64,000 bases of DNA from Sporanaerobacter acetigenes DSM 13106. GTDB taxonomy: Bacteria; Bacillota; Clostridia; Tissierellales; Sporanaerobacteraceae. Below are positions 28,117 through 38,269 of this stretch, piece after piece. Position 1 is the stretch's first letter. Each line of letters begins with the position of its first letter. A program made the translations under genes and the position numbers. Location of the stretch: NCBI RefSeq assembly GCF_900130025.1, contig NZ_FQXR01000007.1, positions 1 through 64,000 of the forward strand, read 5' to 3'. A model generated the notes under the pieces. That model was given only the letters and a program-made list of their open reading frames with translations. It was not told the DNA's origin and did no database searches.

Positions 28117-29160
28117 ATGAAGGCCGAATTTATAGAGGCTCTTGAAGAAATAGAAAAAGATAAAGGAATTTCTAAAGATATAATATTTGAGGCATTGGAA
28201 GCAGCACTTATATCAGGTTATAAAAAAAATTTTGGTTCATCACAAAATGTAGAGGTTGAAATACACAAAATCACAGGAGATGTAAAAGTTTATGCAGCAA
28301 AAAATGTAGTTGAACAAGTAGAGGATGAGTTGTTAGAAATCAGTTTAGAAGAAGCAAAGAAAATTGATACTAAATATGAAATAGATGATATAGTTAAAGT
28401 GGAAGTTACTCCTAAAGATTTTGGTAGAATTGCAGCTCAAACAGCAAAGCAAGTAGTAATGCAAAAGATAAAGGAAGCAGAAAGAGAAGTTATATTTGAA
28501 GAGTTTGTTGATAGGGAAAATGAAATAGTAACTGGCCAAATACAGAGGATAAGTAAGGATATTATTTATGTGGACCTAGGGAAAACTGAGGGGGTTTTAC
28601 CACCATCAGAACAAATAGAGGGAGAAAAATATCAGCAAGGTGATAGAATAAAAGTTTATATTGTCGAAGTTAAGAAAACTACCAAAGGGCCTCAAATAAT
28701 CCTTTCTAGATCTCATCCTGGATTAGTCAGAAGACTTTTTGAATTAGAAGTTCCGGAAATACAAGAGGGAATAGTAGATATTTATGCAATTTCTAGGGAA
28801 GCAGGTTCTAGAACAAAAATTGCAGTATATTCAAAAGACAAAAATGTTGATCCAGTAGGTGCGTGTGTAGGTTTTAAAGGTAGTAGAGTGAAAGCTATAG
28901 TTGATGAACTAAATGGAGAAAAAATAGATATAGTTATATGGAGTAAAAACATAGAAGAGTTTATAGCTAATAGTTTGAGCCCTTCAAAAGTTGTAAAAGT
29001 TGAGGTAAATGAAAAAGAAAAATCTGCTCTAGTAGTTGTGCCAGATTATCAATTATCTTTAGCTATAGGAAAAGAAGGTCAGAATGCAAGACTTTCGGCC
29101 AAATTAACTAATTGGAAAATAGATATAAAAAGTGAAAGCCAATATGGTGAAGGAAAATAA
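28117..29160 (+). CDS. nusA: Transcription termination/antitermination factor NusA
   Basis: 347 residues: N-terminal RNA-polymerase-binding domain, S1 domain (GQIQRISKDIIYVDLGKTEGVLP), then two KH domains (GACVGFKGSRVKAIVDEL, AIGKEGQNARLSAKL). There are no C-terminal acidic repeats, as is normal in Firmicutes. ATG 28117 has GGGAGGT ten bases upstream; the in-frame TTG at 28108 is inside that region. NusA modulates pausing, termination and translation coupling. Confidence 0.97.
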   Translation: MKAEFIEALEEIEKDKGISKDIIFEALEAALISGYKKNFGSSQNVEVEIHKITGDVKVYAAKNVVEQVEDELLEISLEEAKKIDTKYEIDDIVKVEVTPKDFGRIAAQTAKQVVMQKIKEAEREVIFEEFVDRENEIVTGQIQRISKDIIYVDLGKTEGVLPPSEQIEGEKYQQGDRIKVYIVEVKKTTKGPQIILSRSHPGLVRRLFELEVPEIQEGIVDIYAISREAGSRTKIAVYSKDKNVDPVGACVGFKGSRVKAIVDELNGEKIDIVIWSKNIEEFIANSLSPSKVVKVEVNEKEKSALVVVPDYQLSLAIGKEGQNARLSAKLTNWKIDIKSESQYGEGK

Positions 29161-29177
29161 TAATGGGGGTGATTTTT

Positions 29178-29453
29178 ATGAAAAAGAAGAAAATACCTCT
29201 AAGAAAATGTATTGCTTGTGGAGAAAACAAGCCAAAGAAAGAATTATTAAGAGTAGTAAGAAAAAGTGATAGTGATATAGAAGTGGATTTGACAGGTAAA
29301 GTAAATGGAAGAGGAGCATATATTTGTGCCAATTTAAATTGTTTGAATACGGTAAAAAAAACAAAGAAGCTTGGCAAAGTTTTGGAATGTGAGATACCAA
29401 GCAAAGTATATGATGAACTTTTTAAAATTATTTCTTGCGATAAACAAGAATAA
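29178..29453 (+). CDS. rnpM: RNase P modulator RnpM (YlxR family)
   Basis: 91 residues of the YlxR family, with CIACGENKPKKELLRVVR near the start and GRGAYIC followed by a C-terminal helix. YlxR was renamed RnpM because it binds RNase P RNA. ATG 29178 is used because GGGGGTGAT lies just upstream; ATG 29163 precedes that site. In Bacillus an L7Ae-like gene (ylxQ) follows, but here infB comes next with only 43 intervening bases. Confidence 0.93.
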   Translation: MKKKKIPLRKCIACGENKPKKELLRVVRKSDSDIEVDLTGKVNGRGAYICANLNCLNTVKKTKKLGKVLECEIPSKVYDELFKIISCDKQE

Positions 29454-29496
29454 TTTATTATGAAGTCACCTGTAAATTATATTGGGGGTGTATCGT

Positions 29497-31521
29497 TTGA
29501 CTAGAATTAGAGTTTATGAGTTAGCAAAAGAATTAGGTATGACTAGTAAGGAATTAATAGAAAAAATATCTGATTTAAACTTAGAAATAAACAGTCACAT
29601 GAGTACAATTGAAGATGAAGAAGCAGAACTTATTATGGAGCTTATAGAAGAAGAAAATAAAGATAAAAAAGCTATCGAAAAAAAAGGGACAAAGAAAAAA
29701 GATAACAATTCAATAAAAACTGAAGAAAAAAATTTGCAAACAAAAGAAATTATTGAAGATACTGAAAGTAATGAAAATATAATTGAAATAGGAGATACAG
29801 TAATAGTTAGAGAGTTAGCTGATAAAATGTCAATAACATCAAGTCAAATAATTACTAAGCTGATTTCTTTGGGTGTTATGGTTAATCAAAATCAAGAAAT
29901 AGATTTTGATACAGCTAGTATTATTGGTGAAGAGTTTGGCTTTACAGTTAAAGAATCAGAAACTATTGAAAATGTTGATCAATTTGAGCTTGATTTTGAA
30001 GATGCTAAAGAATCCTTAAAACCAAGGCCACCAGTTGTTACAGTAATGGGACACGTAGATCATGGTAAAACTTCATTGCTAGATGCGATAAGAAAGACTC
30101 AGGTAACTAGAAGTGAAGCTGGTGGAATTACTCAACACATAGGTGCTTCAACTGTAAATATAAAAAATAAGAAAATTGTTTTTTTGGACACTCCAGGGCA
30201 CGAAGCTTTTACTGCTATGAGGGCAAGAGGAGCTCAGGTTACCGATTTAGCTATTTTAGTAGTAGCAGCTGATGATGGAGTTATGCCTCAAACAATAGAG
30301 GCTATAAATCACGCTAAAGCTGCTGGAGTGCCAATTATTGTAGCCATAAACAAAATGGATAAACCTACAGCTAATCCAGATAGAATAAAGCAAGAATTGG
30401 TGGAACAAGGATTAGTTCCAGAGGATTGGGGCGGCGACACTATATGTGTTCCTGTTTCAGCTCGAAACGGAGAAGGAATTGATGAATTATTAGAAATGAT
30501 ATTGTTAGTTGCTGAAATGCAAGAGCTAAAAGCTAATCCAGATAGAAGAGCTGTTGGTATAATAATTGAAGCGCAACTTGATAAGGGTAAAGGACCACTA
30601 GCTTCTGTATTAATGCAAAAGGGAACTTTAAATGTAGGCGATAATGTAGTATCAGGAAGCGCTTATGGTAGAGTGCGTGCCATGTTGGATGATAAAGGGA
30701 AAAGAGTCAAAAAAGCTACTCCATCAATTCCAGTTATGATATTAGGCTTATCTGAAGTTCCAGAAGCAGGAGAGTATTTGTATTCTGTTGAAGATGAAAA
30801 AACTGCTAGAATTTATGCTGAAGCAATAAAACAAAAGAGAAGAGAAGAACAGTTGAAGGTCAATCAAAAAGTATCACTAGATGATTTATTTGATCAAATT
30901 CAAGCAGGAGAAGTAAAAGATTTAAATGTTATTATAAAAGCAGATGTAAGAGGTTCTATTGAGGCAATCAAGCAGTCACTCATTAAATTGGAAAATGAAG
31001 AAGTTAAAGTCAATATCATTCATGGTGGTGTAGGTGGAATTACTGAAAGTGATGTAATGTTAGCTTCAGCTTCAAATGCGATTATTATCGGATTTAATGT
31101 AAGACCAACCCTAAATGCTATGGATATAGCAAAAAGAGAAAATGTAGATATAAGAACTTATAGGATAATATATGAGGCTATAGAAGATATACAATCTGCC
31201 ATAAAAGGTATGCTAGAACCAACTATAGTGGAAGAAGTTATAGGAAGAGCAGAAGTGAGAGCTACATTTAAAGTTCCTAGCATAGGTATGATTGCTGGTA
31301 TATATGTTTTGCAAGGTAAATTAACCAGAAATTGCAAAACCAGATTGTTGAGAAATGATGTGGTGATATTTGAAGGAAATGTTTCTTCATTGAAGAGATT
31401 TAAAGATGATGTTAAAGAAGTGCAATCAGGTTATGAAGGTGGATTAGGTCTTGAAAATTATAATGATGTAAAAGAAGGGGATATAATAGAAGCGTATATT
31501 TTAAAAGAAGTTGAAAGGTAG
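29497..31521 (+). CDS. infB: Translation initiation factor IF-2
   Basis: 674 residues: an N-terminal IF2-N helix domain ([20 protein letters not shown]), a short charged linker, a second IF2-N-like repeat ([20 protein letters not shown]), then the G domain with GHVDHGKT at 185-192, DTPGHE and NKMD, and beta-barrel domains to the C-terminus. It delivers initiator tRNA to the ribosome. TTG 29497 follows GGGGGTG by six bases. The IF2-N linker is short compared with many bacteria. Confidence 0.98.
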   Translation: MTRIRVYELAKELGMTSKELIEKISDLNLEINSHMSTIEDEEAELIMELIEEENKDKKAIEKKGTKKKDNNSIKTEEKNLQTKEIIEDTESNENIIEIGDTVIVRELADKMSITSSQIITKLISLGVMVNQNQEIDFDTASIIGEEFGFTVKESETIENVDQFELDFEDAKESLKPRPPVVTVMGHVDHGKTSLLDAIRKTQVTRSEAGGITQHIGASTVNIKNKKIVFLDTPGHEAFTAMRARGAQVTDLAILVVAADDGVMPQTIEAINHAKAAGVPIIVAINKMDKPTANPDRIKQELVEQGLVPEDWGGDTICVPVSARNGEGIDELLEMILLVAEMQELKANPDRRAVGIIIEAQLDKGKGPLASVLMQKGTLNVGDNVVSGSAYGRVRAMLDDKGKRVKKATPSIPVMILGLSEVPEAGEYLYSVEDEKTARIYAEAIKQKRREEQLKVNQKVSLDDLFDQIQAGEVKDLNVIIKADVRGSIEAIKQSLIKLENEEVKVNIIHGGVGGITESDVMLASASNAIIIGFNVRPTLNAMDIAKRENVDIRTYRIIYEAIEDIQSAIKGMLEPTIVEEVIGRAEVRATFKVPSIGMIAGIYVLQGKLTRNCKTRLLRNDVVIFEGNVSSLKRFKDDVKEVQSGYEGGLGLENYNDVKEGDIIEAYILKEVER

Positions 31522-31535
31522 AGGTGTATTGGAAT

Positions 31536-31913
31536 ATGGATAACAAGAGAATCAATAGAATTTCCGAAGAAGTTAAAAAAGTTGTATCAGATGTAATAAC
31601 AAATAAACTTAAGGATCCTAGAATTTCACCTATGACAAGTGTAACTCATGTTGAAGTAACTAGAGATTTGAGGTATGCAAAGATTTATGTTAGTGTTTTG
31701 GGAGAAGAAATAGAAAAGAAAAGTACTTTAGAAGGTTTAGAAAATTCCAAAGGGTTTATTAGAAAAGAAATAGGGGATAGAATAGATTTACGATATGTAC
31801 CTGAGCCAATTTTTCATGTAGATGATTCAATTGAGCATAGTATATATATTTCTAAATTGATAGAAAAAGTGAATGAAGAAGATGAGAAAAAAAGAAGGGG
31901 TACTGATGAATAG
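31536..31913 (+). CDS. rbfA: Ribosome-binding factor A
   Basis: 125 residues with a KH-type fold: [17 protein letters not shown] at the start, [30 protein letters not shown] in the core, and [16 protein letters not shown] near the end. It is a cold-shock 30S maturation factor. ATG 31536 follows AGAGGTG at nine bases. The 3' end overlaps nrnA by eight bases. Confidence 0.96.
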   Translation: MDNKRINRISEEVKKVVSDVITNKLKDPRISPMTSVTHVEVTRDLRYAKIYVSVLGEEIEKKSTLEGLENSKGFIRKEIGDRIDLRYVPEPIFHVDDSIEHSIYISKLIEKVNEEDEKKRRGTDE

Positions 31914-32880
31914 TGAAATTAAATTACTTATGGACAAAAGCATAGAAATGATTAAAAGTAGCAAAACTATTTATTTATGTAGTCATGTGCAGCCCGATGG
32001 AGACAATATAGGTTCATTATTAGCTCTTGGAATGGCAATTAAAAAATTAAATAAAGATGTAAGTATACTAAAAGTAGATGAAATACCAAAAGATTTTTTA
32101 TTTTTACCTAACATTGATATGATCAAAGAACAGAATGCTGTAGAAACTATCGATTTATTTATATCTTTAGACAATGGAGATATAGAAAGACTGGGAATAG
32201 GGAAAGAACTAGCTTTAAGAGCAAAAAAAATCATAAATATAGATCATCATATTACTAATGATAATTTTGGTGATGTAAATATTGTTATCCCATCAGCTGC
32301 AGCTACAGGTGAAATAATTTATCATTTTATAAAAGAAATGGGTGTAGAAATTGATAAAGATATTGCTACTTGTATATATGTTGCTATAAGTACTGATACT
32401 GGTAGTTTTATGTATGATAGCACTACCAGTATTACTCATTTGATTGCTGCTGATTTAATGAATAAAGGTATTGATTTAAATGAAATAATAGTTAATATAT
32501 ATCAAAGCAGATCTCTTTCAAGAACAAAACTTTTTATAAAAACTCTCAATACATTAGAAATGTTATGCAAAGGAAAAATAGCAGTGGTTTCTGTTTCTAG
32601 AGATATGTTAGAAGAATGCAATGCAAACATGGAAGATGCAGAGGGGATAGTGTCTTATATTAGAGATATAGAAGGAGTAGAAATAGCCTGTATATTGAAA
32701 GAAGTAGAAGATGATGAAATAAAGATAAGTTTAAGATCTAAAAGCAAAATAAATGTAGCAGAGATATGTTCAAAATACAATGGTGGAGGCCACAAAAAAG
32801 CTGCTGGTTGCACTATAAATAAGAGTATTTATGATGCAAAAGAATCAATATTAAAAGAAATTTATAATTATATTAGGTGA
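31906..32880 (+). CDS. nrnA: Bifunctional oligoribonuclease/PAP phosphatase NrnA-type (DHH family)
   Basis: 324 residues. DHH motif I is [11 protein letters not shown] (D31, D33), motif III is DHH at 113-115, and the DHHA1 domain ends with GGGHKKAAG. Such proteins degrade nanoRNA and dephosphorylate pAp using Mn2+. The ATG at 31906 has AAGAAGGGG upstream and lies within rbfA. Placement between rbfA and truB is the usual clostridial order. Confidence 0.94.
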   Translation: MNSEIKLLMDKSIEMIKSSKTIYLCSHVQPDGDNIGSLLALGMAIKKLNKDVSILKVDEIPKDFLFLPNIDMIKEQNAVETIDLFISLDNGDIERLGIGKELALRAKKIINIDHHITNDNFGDVNIVIPSAAATGEIIYHFIKEMGVEIDKDIATCIYVAISTDTGSFMYDSTTSITHLIAADLMNKGIDLNEIIVNIYQSRSLSRTKLFIKTLNTLEMLCKGKIAVVSVSRDMLEECNANMEDAEGIVSYIRDIEGVEIACILKEVEDDEIKISLRSKSKINVAEICSKYNGGGHKKAAGCTINKSIYDAKESILKEIYNYIR

Positions 32881-32884
32881 TTAA

Positions 32885-33784
32885 ATGAATGGTATTATCA
32901 ATGTATTTAAGCCTAGAGGATTGACTTCTAATGATGTTGTAAGAAGAGTAAAGAAAATTTTAAATGTCAAAAAAGTTGGACATACTGGTACGCTTGATCC
33001 TAATGCAAGTGGCGTATTGCCAATTTGTATTGGAAAGGCCACAAGAGTCAGCGAGTATTTATTGTATTCCAATAAAAAATATACTGCTGAAATTACTCTG
33101 GGTTTTAGTACTGACACTCAAGATGAAGAAGGAAATATATTAAAGCGTTCAGAAAAAGAAGTTACACAAAATGAAATTTTAGAAGCATTTGATTCTTTCA
33201 AAGGTGAGATTTATCAAATTCCACCTATGTATTCTGCTATAAGACATGATGGAAAAAGATTATATGAATTAGCTAGAGAGGGTATTGAGGTTGAGAGGGA
33301 AAAAAGAAAAGTATATATTTATGATTTAGAAATACTTAAAATAATTGATAATAAAAAAATTTTATTTAATGTAGAATGCTCAAGAGGCACCTATATTAGA
33401 ACACTGTGCAATGATATAGGTGAATATTTAGGTACTTATGGATATATGTCTTTTTTAATAAGAACTAGTGTGTATCCTTTTAAAATAGATACTGCTGTTA
33501 GTTTAGAAACGATAAAAAACAAATTTGATAGTGGAAATATTCAAGATATTTTAATTCCTATTGATTATGCATTATCTAATTTTGAAAGCATTTTTGTAGA
33601 TAAGAACTACTTTAAACAATTGTCTAATGGTATGCTTATAGATCTCGATAGGTTGAATTTTAAAGGCAATGTGGTTGTAGGTAAAAACTTGAGAATTTAT
33701 TGCGGAGATATCTTCATAGGCATAGGAAAATTTGTAAATAAAGATAGTAAAATATTTTTAAAAATGAATAAAGTTTTTTTATAA
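32885..33784 (+). CDS. truB: tRNA pseudouridine(55) synthase TruB
   Basis: 299 residues. The catalytic aspartate D38 lies in GHTGTLDPNASGVLPICIGKAT, followed by the RNA-binding motif PMYSAIRHDGKRLYELAREG and CSRGTYIRTLCNDIG. It forms pseudouridine 55 in the tRNA T-loop. ATG 32885 comes four bases after the nrnA stop, with its ribosome binding site in nrnA. Confidence 0.97.
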   Translation: MNGIINVFKPRGLTSNDVVRRVKKILNVKKVGHTGTLDPNASGVLPICIGKATRVSEYLLYSNKKYTAEITLGFSTDTQDEEGNILKRSEKEVTQNEILEAFDSFKGEIYQIPPMYSAIRHDGKRLYELAREGIEVEREKRKVYIYDLEILKIIDNKKILFNVECSRGTYIRTLCNDIGEYLGTYGYMSFLIRTSVYPFKIDTAVSLETIKNKFDSGNIQDILIPIDYALSNFESIFVDKNYFKQLSNGMLIDLDRLNFKGNVVVGKNLRIYCGDIFIGIGKFVNKDSKIFLKMNKVFL

Positions 33785-33795
33785 AGGTGATAAAA

Positions 33796-34707
33796 ATGAA
33801 AATTATCAAATATGAAAAAAACAACACAATAAATGCTAAAACAGCTGTTGCCTTAGGAAATTTTGATGGTTTACATATAGGACATCAAAAGCTAATTGAA
33901 ACTATGATAAAAGAAAGTAGAATAAAAAAACTGAAAAGTTCTGTTTTGCTTTTTAACAATCATACTAAAACTGTCTTAAATAATGTAAAAGCACCTGAAA
34001 TACTTACGACAAATGAGCAAAAAACTGAATTACTTGAATCTTTAGGTTTAGAACTTATATATTCAATGGATTTTAATGCTGAAATTATGAAGTTGAGTCC
34101 AGAAGAATTTGTAAAGAAAATATTGATAGATAGATTAAATGCAAAATTAGTAGTTGTTGGATTTGATTATAAATTTGGTTATAAAGCTACAGGAGATAGT
34201 GAAGTTTTAAAGCAATTGGGGAAAAATTATGGATTTGAAGTTATAATTATTGGTCCTGTATATAGCGGTGACAATATAGTGAGTAGTACTCTAATAAGAG
34301 ATTTATTAAAAAAGGGAAAAGTCAAAGAAGCAAGTGAGTTATTAGGTAGACCTTTTACTATGAATGGAAAAGTAATTAGTGGGGAAAAAAGAGGTAAAAG
34401 CATGGGATTTCCTACAGCAAATTTAAGTATTGAATATAATTATTTGATACCAAAATTTGGAGTTTATAAAACTAAAACAGTGGTGAATAACAAGGAATAC
34501 TTAAGTTTGACGAACGTTGGAACAAATCCTACATTTGATGAAGCTAAAATTCATATTGAAACTCATATATTAGATTTTAATGAAAATATATATGGTGAAA
34601 AAATTAGTATTAAATATTTAGATTTTATTAGAGAAGAGATAAAATTTAATACTAAAGGCGAACTTATGGTTCAAGTAAAAAATGATATCAAAGCTGTAAA
34701 AATGTAG
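33796..34707 (+). CDS. ribF: Bifunctional riboflavin kinase/FAD synthetase
   Basis: 303 residues. The N-terminal FAD synthetase (nucleotidyltransferase) domain has GNFDGLHIGH and STLIRDLL; the C-terminal flavokinase domain has RGKSMGFPTANL and LTNVGTNPTF. It makes FMN and FAD from riboflavin. ATG 33796 follows AAAGGTGAT at 33783-33791. It ends the infB operon, before the rpsO promoter. Confidence 0.96.
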   Translation: MKIIKYEKNNTINAKTAVALGNFDGLHIGHQKLIETMIKESRIKKLKSSVLLFNNHTKTVLNNVKAPEILTTNEQKTELLESLGLELIYSMDFNAEIMKLSPEEFVKKILIDRLNAKLVVVGFDYKFGYKATGDSEVLKQLGKNYGFEVIIIGPVYSGDNIVSSTLIRDLLKKGKVKEASELLGRPFTMNGKVISGEKRGKSMGFPTANLSIEYNYLIPKFGVYKTKTVVNNKEYLSLTNVGTNPTFDEAKIHIETHILDFNENIYGEKISIKYLDFIREEIKFNTKGELMVQVKNDIKAVKM

Positions 34708-34715
34708 TGATAGTG

Positions 34716-34744
34716 TTTACAATTTATCATATATATGATAGAAT
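34716..34744 (+). promoter_or_regulatory. Promoter of rpsO
   Basis: TTTACA (34716-34721) and TAGAAT (34739-34744) are 17 bases apart. Transcription would start near 34751, giving rpsO its own transcript. A short palindrome (TTATCATATATATGATA) fills the spacer. Confidence 0.75.
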
Positions 34745-34750
34745 AAAACT

Positions 34751-34841
34751 AGTTTCAAATTACCTTTAGCAAAGTTTAGCGCATCCTCGGCGTTATACTT
34801 AGCTAAGGGCGAAAACAAATAAATGAGGAGGTGTTATTTAT
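34751..34841 (+). ncRNA. Structured rpsO (S15) leader
   Basis: About 90 transcribed bases precede rpsO. CCTTTAGC and GCTAAGG (with one bulge) pair to close a domain that holds an inner GCGC/GCG-type stem with a short loop, and the Shine-Dalgarno AGGAGGTG follows. This resembles, in layout, the diverse leader RNAs by which S15 represses its own synthesis in other bacteria. The structure was drawn by eye. Confidence 0.5.
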
Positions 34842-35111
34842 ATGGCTTTAAATAAAGAGCAAAAGGAAGAAATAATAAGAGAGTATGGATTACATGAAGG
34901 TGATACAGGTTCACCAGAAGTGCAAATTGCTATGCTTACTTATAGAATTAATTCATTAAATGAGCATTTAAAGACTCATAAAAAAGATCACCATTCAAGA
35001 AGAGGCTTATTGAAAATGGTTGGTCAAAGAAGAGGTCTTTTAAATTATCTACAAAAGACTGATATTGAAAGATATCGTAGTCTTATTCAAAAGCTAGGTA
35101 TAAGAGGATAA
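34842..35111 (+). CDS. rpsO: 30S ribosomal protein S15
   Basis: 89 residues, the exact family length. Conserved segments include [35 protein letters not shown] and [10 protein letters not shown]15 binds the 16S rRNA three-way junction early in 30S assembly. It has its own promoter and leader and is followed by a GC-rich hairpin before pnp. Confidence 0.98.
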   Translation: MALNKEQKEEIIREYGLHEGDTGSPEVQIAMLTYRINSLNEHLKTHKKDHHSRRGLLKMVGQRRGLLNYLQKTDIERYRSLIQKLGIRG

Positions 35112-35113
35112 AC

Positions 35114-35148
35114 TAGAGCGGGATACACCCGCTCTATTGATTTATTTA
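35114..35148 (+). terminator. Hairpin after rpsO
   Basis: A 9-bp GC-rich stem (TAGAGCGGG 35114-35122 with CCCGCTCTA 35128-35136) is followed by a broken T-rich stretch. It is likely a partial terminator, or the RNase-processed end known for rpsO-pnp transcripts. Confidence 0.75.
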
Positions 35149-35236
35149 GACTTAAAATTTAAAAAGTGTTATTATAATAAATAAGGTTATAATATATAAG
35201 AGCACAATTATGCATTAAAGAAAAAGGAGGTAAAGT

Positions 35237-37345
35237 ATGGAAAGGGTTTTTGAATATGAAATAGCTAGTAGAAAGTTAACAGTAACTACTGGCAAAGTTG
35301 CTGAACAAGCTGGTGGAGCTTGTCTAGTTAGATATGGGGACACTGTTGTATTAGTTACAGCTACTGCTTCAAAAGAGCCAAGAGAAGGCATTGATTTTTT
35401 CCCATTAAGTGTTGATTTTGAGGAAAGACTCTATTCTGTTGGCAAAATACCAGGTGGTTTTATAAAAAGGGAAGGAAAGCCTAGCGAAAAGGCTATATTA
35501 ACTTCAAGACTAATAGACAGACCTATAAGGCCTTTATTTCCAAAAGGTTATAGAAATGATGTACAAGTTGTTGCAACGGTTTTATCTGTTGATCAAGATT
35601 GTACTCCTGATATTGTTGCTATGATAGGTTCTTCAATTGCATTAACTATTTCTGACATACCATTTTTTGGACCTACAGGTTCAGTATCAGTAGGATTAGC
35701 TAATGGAGAATTTATTATAAATCCTACTAGTGAAGAAAGAGATAAATCAAAGTTGCACTTGGTTGTATCTGGAACCAAAGAAGCAGTTATGATGGTAGAA
35801 GCCGGAGCAGATGAAGTTCCTGAAGATACAATGTTAGAGGCAATAATGTTTGCTCATGATCAAATCAAGGGAATTTGTGATTTTATTGAGAAAATAAGGA
35901 ATGAGATAGGCAAAGAAAAACAAGATTATCAAATTTTTGAGCCAGATAGTCAGATAGAAGAAGAAGTAAGAGAATTTGCTACAGAAAAAATCATTAATGC
36001 CATTCAAACTAAGGATAAACAAGAAAGAGACGAAAATATGGATATAGTTCGTCAAGAAGTATATGATTGCTTTTTAGAAAAATATCCAGAAAGTGAAAAA
36101 GATATAGAAGAAGTTATATATGATATCACTAAAGAAGAGGTAAGACGACTTATATTGGAAGAAGGTGTAAGGCCAGACAATAGAAAGATCGATGAAATAC
36201 GTCCAATTACCTGTGATGTAGGATTACTTCCTAGAACTCATGGCTCAGGTCTTTTTACAAGAGGCCAAACTCAAGTTTTAACTATTGCTACATTAGGTGC
36301 TTCTAGTGATGTACAAATAATTGATGGAATAGGTGATGATGAATCAAAGAGATATATGCATCATTATAATTTTCCACCATATAGTGTAGGAGAAACAAGA
36401 GTATTGAGAGGTCCTGGAAGAAGAGAAATAGGACATGGAGCATTAGCAGAAAGAGCATTAGAGCCTGTTATACCATCAGAAGATAAATTTCCATATACTA
36501 TAAGATTAGTTTCCGAGGTATTAAGTTCTAATGGTTCTACTTCGCAAGCTAGTGTTTGTGGCAGTACTTTAGCATTATTGGATGCGGGAGTACCGATAAA
36601 AGCTCCTGTAGCAGGTATAGCAATGGGGCTTATGAAATCCGAAGATAAAGTAGTTATTTTAACAGACATACAAGGTATGGAAGACTTTTTAGGAGATATG
36701 GATTTTAAAGTAGCTGGGACAGAAAAAGGTATAACTGCTATTCAAATGGATATAAAAATTGCAGGTATTGATAGACCAATATTAAAAGAAGCATTAGAAA
36801 GAGCAAGAATAGGAAGGTTATTCATATTGAATAAAATGCTAGAAGTTATTTCTGAGCCTAAAAAAGAATTATCACCATTTGCTCCTAGAATATTTACTAT
36901 GCAAGTAGATACTGAAAAAATAAGAGATATAATAGGTCCTGGTGGGAAAATGATAAATAAAATAATTGATGAAACAGGAGTAAAAATAGATATAGATGAA
37001 AATGGCAAGATAACGATAGCTGCAGTTGATGTTGAAATGGGAAATAAGGCTATAGATATAATAAATAAAATAGTTAAAGATGTGGAAGTTGGAGAAATAT
37101 ATTTAGGAAAAGTAAATCGAATTGTGCCATTTGGTGCATTTGTTGAAATTTTAAATGGTAAAGAAGGATTAGTTCATATTTCAAATATAGCAAAAGAAAG
37201 AATAAACAAAGTTGAAGATGTACTATCTGTAGGCGATGAAATACTTGTCAAAGTAATAGAAATTGACAATCAAGGAAGGATAAATTTATCTAGAAAAGAT
37301 GCCTTACCTCAAGAAGAAAGCAAAGATGAACATAACATAAAATAA
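35237..37345 (+). CDS. pnp: Polyribonucleotide nucleotidyltransferase (PNPase)
   Basis: 702 residues: two RNase PH-like domains ([39 protein letters not shown]), then a KH domain ([19 protein letters not shown]) and a C-terminal S1 domain ([14 protein letters not shown]). It degrades mRNA phosphorolytically from the 3' end. The GGAGG ribosome binding site is strong. The linkage rpsO-pnp is nearly universal, and a strong terminator closes the unit. Confidence 0.98.
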   Translation: MERVFEYEIASRKLTVTTGKVAEQAGGACLVRYGDTVVLVTATASKEPREGIDFFPLSVDFEERLYSVGKIPGGFIKREGKPSEKAILTSRLIDRPIRPLFPKGYRNDVQVVATVLSVDQDCTPDIVAMIGSSIALTISDIPFFGPTGSVSVGLANGEFIINPTSEERDKSKLHLVVSGTKEAVMMVEAGADEVPEDTMLEAIMFAHDQIKGICDFIEKIRNEIGKEKQDYQIFEPDSQIEEEVREFATEKIINAIQTKDKQERDENMDIVRQEVYDCFLEKYPESEKDIEEVIYDITKEEVRRLILEEGVRPDNRKIDEIRPITCDVGLLPRTHGSGLFTRGQTQVLTIATLGASSDVQIIDGIGDDESKRYMHHYNFPPYSVGETRVLRGPGRREIGHGALAERALEPVIPSEDKFPYTIRLVSEVLSSNGSTSQASVCGSTLALLDAGVPIKAPVAGIAMGLMKSEDKVVILTDIQGMEDFLGDMDFKVAGTEKGITAIQMDIKIAGIDRPILKEALERARIGRLFILNKMLEVISEPKKELSPFAPRIFTMQVDTEKIRDIIGPGGKMINKIIDETGVKIDIDENGKITIAAVDVEMGNKAIDIINKIVKDVEVGEIYLGKVNRIVPFGAFVEILNGKEGLVHISNIAKERINKVEDVLSVGDEILVKVIEIDNQGRINLSRKDALPQEESKDEHNIK

Positions 37346-37348
37346 GGG

Positions 37349-37378
37349 CATGAACCTAAAACTGGTTCATGTTTTTTT
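37349..37378 (+). terminator. Strong terminator after pnp
   Basis: The 8-bp stem CATGAACC / GGTTCATG (37349-37356 with 37364-37371, seven-base loop) is followed directly by seven T residues, a textbook Rho-independent terminator. Confidence 0.92.
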
Positions 37379-37398
37379 AATACATGTTATCATAATAA

Positions 37399-37420
37399 AT
37401 CTTATCATAAATGATAAGAT
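37399..37420. repeat. Perfect 10-2-10 palindrome upstream of the deacetylase
   Basis: ATCTTATCAT (37399-37408) is the exact reverse complement of ATGATAAGAT (37411-37420), with AA between. The two-base centre makes it a poor RNA hairpin, and a strong terminator already stands upstream, so a protein-binding operator for the deacetylase gene is more likely. The regulator is unknown. Confidence 0.5.
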
Positions 37421-37474
37421 AAACTAAAATATTTTCAAAAACTCTCTAATATATTATACAAAGGAGGGATTAAA

Positions 37475-38212
37475 ATGAAAATTTTATACATCAAAAAAAA
37501 GAATATGTATGTTTTCGTTACTATTCTAATAATAGTAATACTAGTACTAATTATGTATAGCATCTATCTAAATAAAGCTAAAAAAACATTTAAAAGAGAT
37601 ATATTTTATGAGGGAAATACAAATGAAAAAATAATTGCTTTTACTTGTAATGTAGATTGGGGAAACGAATATATACCGCAAATGTTAGAAATTTTTGAGA
37701 ATGAAGAAATTAAAATAACTTTTTTTATAACTGGTAGATGGGCAGATGACAACAAAGATCTATTGAAAGAAATATATAGTCACGGACATGAAATAGGGAA
37801 TCACGGCTACTACCATAAAGAATATGGAAAATTAAGCTACGAGATTAACAAAAATGAAATTGAAAAATGCGATGAGTCTATAAATAATATATTGGGAATT
37901 AAATGTAAATATTTCGCACCTCCCTCAGGATCTTATAATGACAATACAATTAGAGCTGCTAGAGATTTAAATTATGATATAATTATGTGGAGTATTGATA
38001 CTATAGACTGGAGAGAAGATAGTACGAGTGAAAAAATAATCAGCAGAGTATTAACAAAAGCAAACAATTCTGGTATAGTACTTATGCATCCAACCGAAAA
38101 CACTGTAAGAGCATTGCCTGTAATTATAAAATCATTAAAAGAAGAAGGATACACTATTGGAAGAGTTAGTGATATAATAAAAAAGGCTTCCAATGGAAGC
38201 ATCGAAAACTAA
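37475..38212 (+). CDS. Polysaccharide deacetylase family protein (YlxY-like)
   Basis: 245 residues: an uncleaved-looking N-terminal membrane anchor (about 11-28) and a NodB-type domain outside the cell. Motifs are altered: the first is TCNVDWGNE rather than TFDDG, the second GHEIGNHGYYH has the metal histidines, and the third is FAPPSG where active enzymes have R-P-P. HPT near the end supplies the last histidine. The place after pnp is that of B. subtilis ylxY. Substrate and activity are uncertain because of the changed motifs. Confidence 0.85.
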   Translation: MKILYIKKKNMYVFVTILIIVILVLIMYSIYLNKAKKTFKRDIFYEGNTNEKIIAFTCNVDWGNEYIPQMLEIFENEEIKITFFITGRWADDNKDLLKEIYSHGHEIGNHGYYHKEYGKLSYEINKNEIEKCDESINNILGIKCKYFAPPSGSYNDNTIRAARDLNYDIIMWSIDTIDWREDSTSEKIISRVLTKANNSGIVLMHPTENTVRALPVIIKSLKEEGYTIGRVSDIIKKASNGSIEN

Positions 38213-38227
38213 GGAAGCCTTTTTTTA
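38182..38227 (+). terminator. Terminator overlapping the end of the deacetylase gene
   Basis: The 10-bp stem AAAGGCTTCC / GGAAGCCTTT (38182-38191 with 38213-38222) is followed by T residues. The ascending arm lies within the coding sequence and the descending arm begins right after the stop codon. Confidence 0.8.
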
Positions 38228-38269
38228 CGAGTAAGTATGTAGAAGTATATTTTTACTGAGGTGATAAAT

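Noticed and set aside
28651-28662. Spo0A-box-like TTGTCGAA inside nusA
   Set aside because: It lies in the middle of a coding region with no nearby promoter, so is most likely chance.
37399-37420. Second terminator after pnp
   Set aside because: The two-base loop cannot form a good hairpin, there is no T run, and a strong terminator already lies at 37349-37378.
38212-38246. SigH-like GTAGAAG upstream of dut
   Set aside because: The nearest AGGA is 23 bases away and belongs to a terminator stem, so spacing does not fit.
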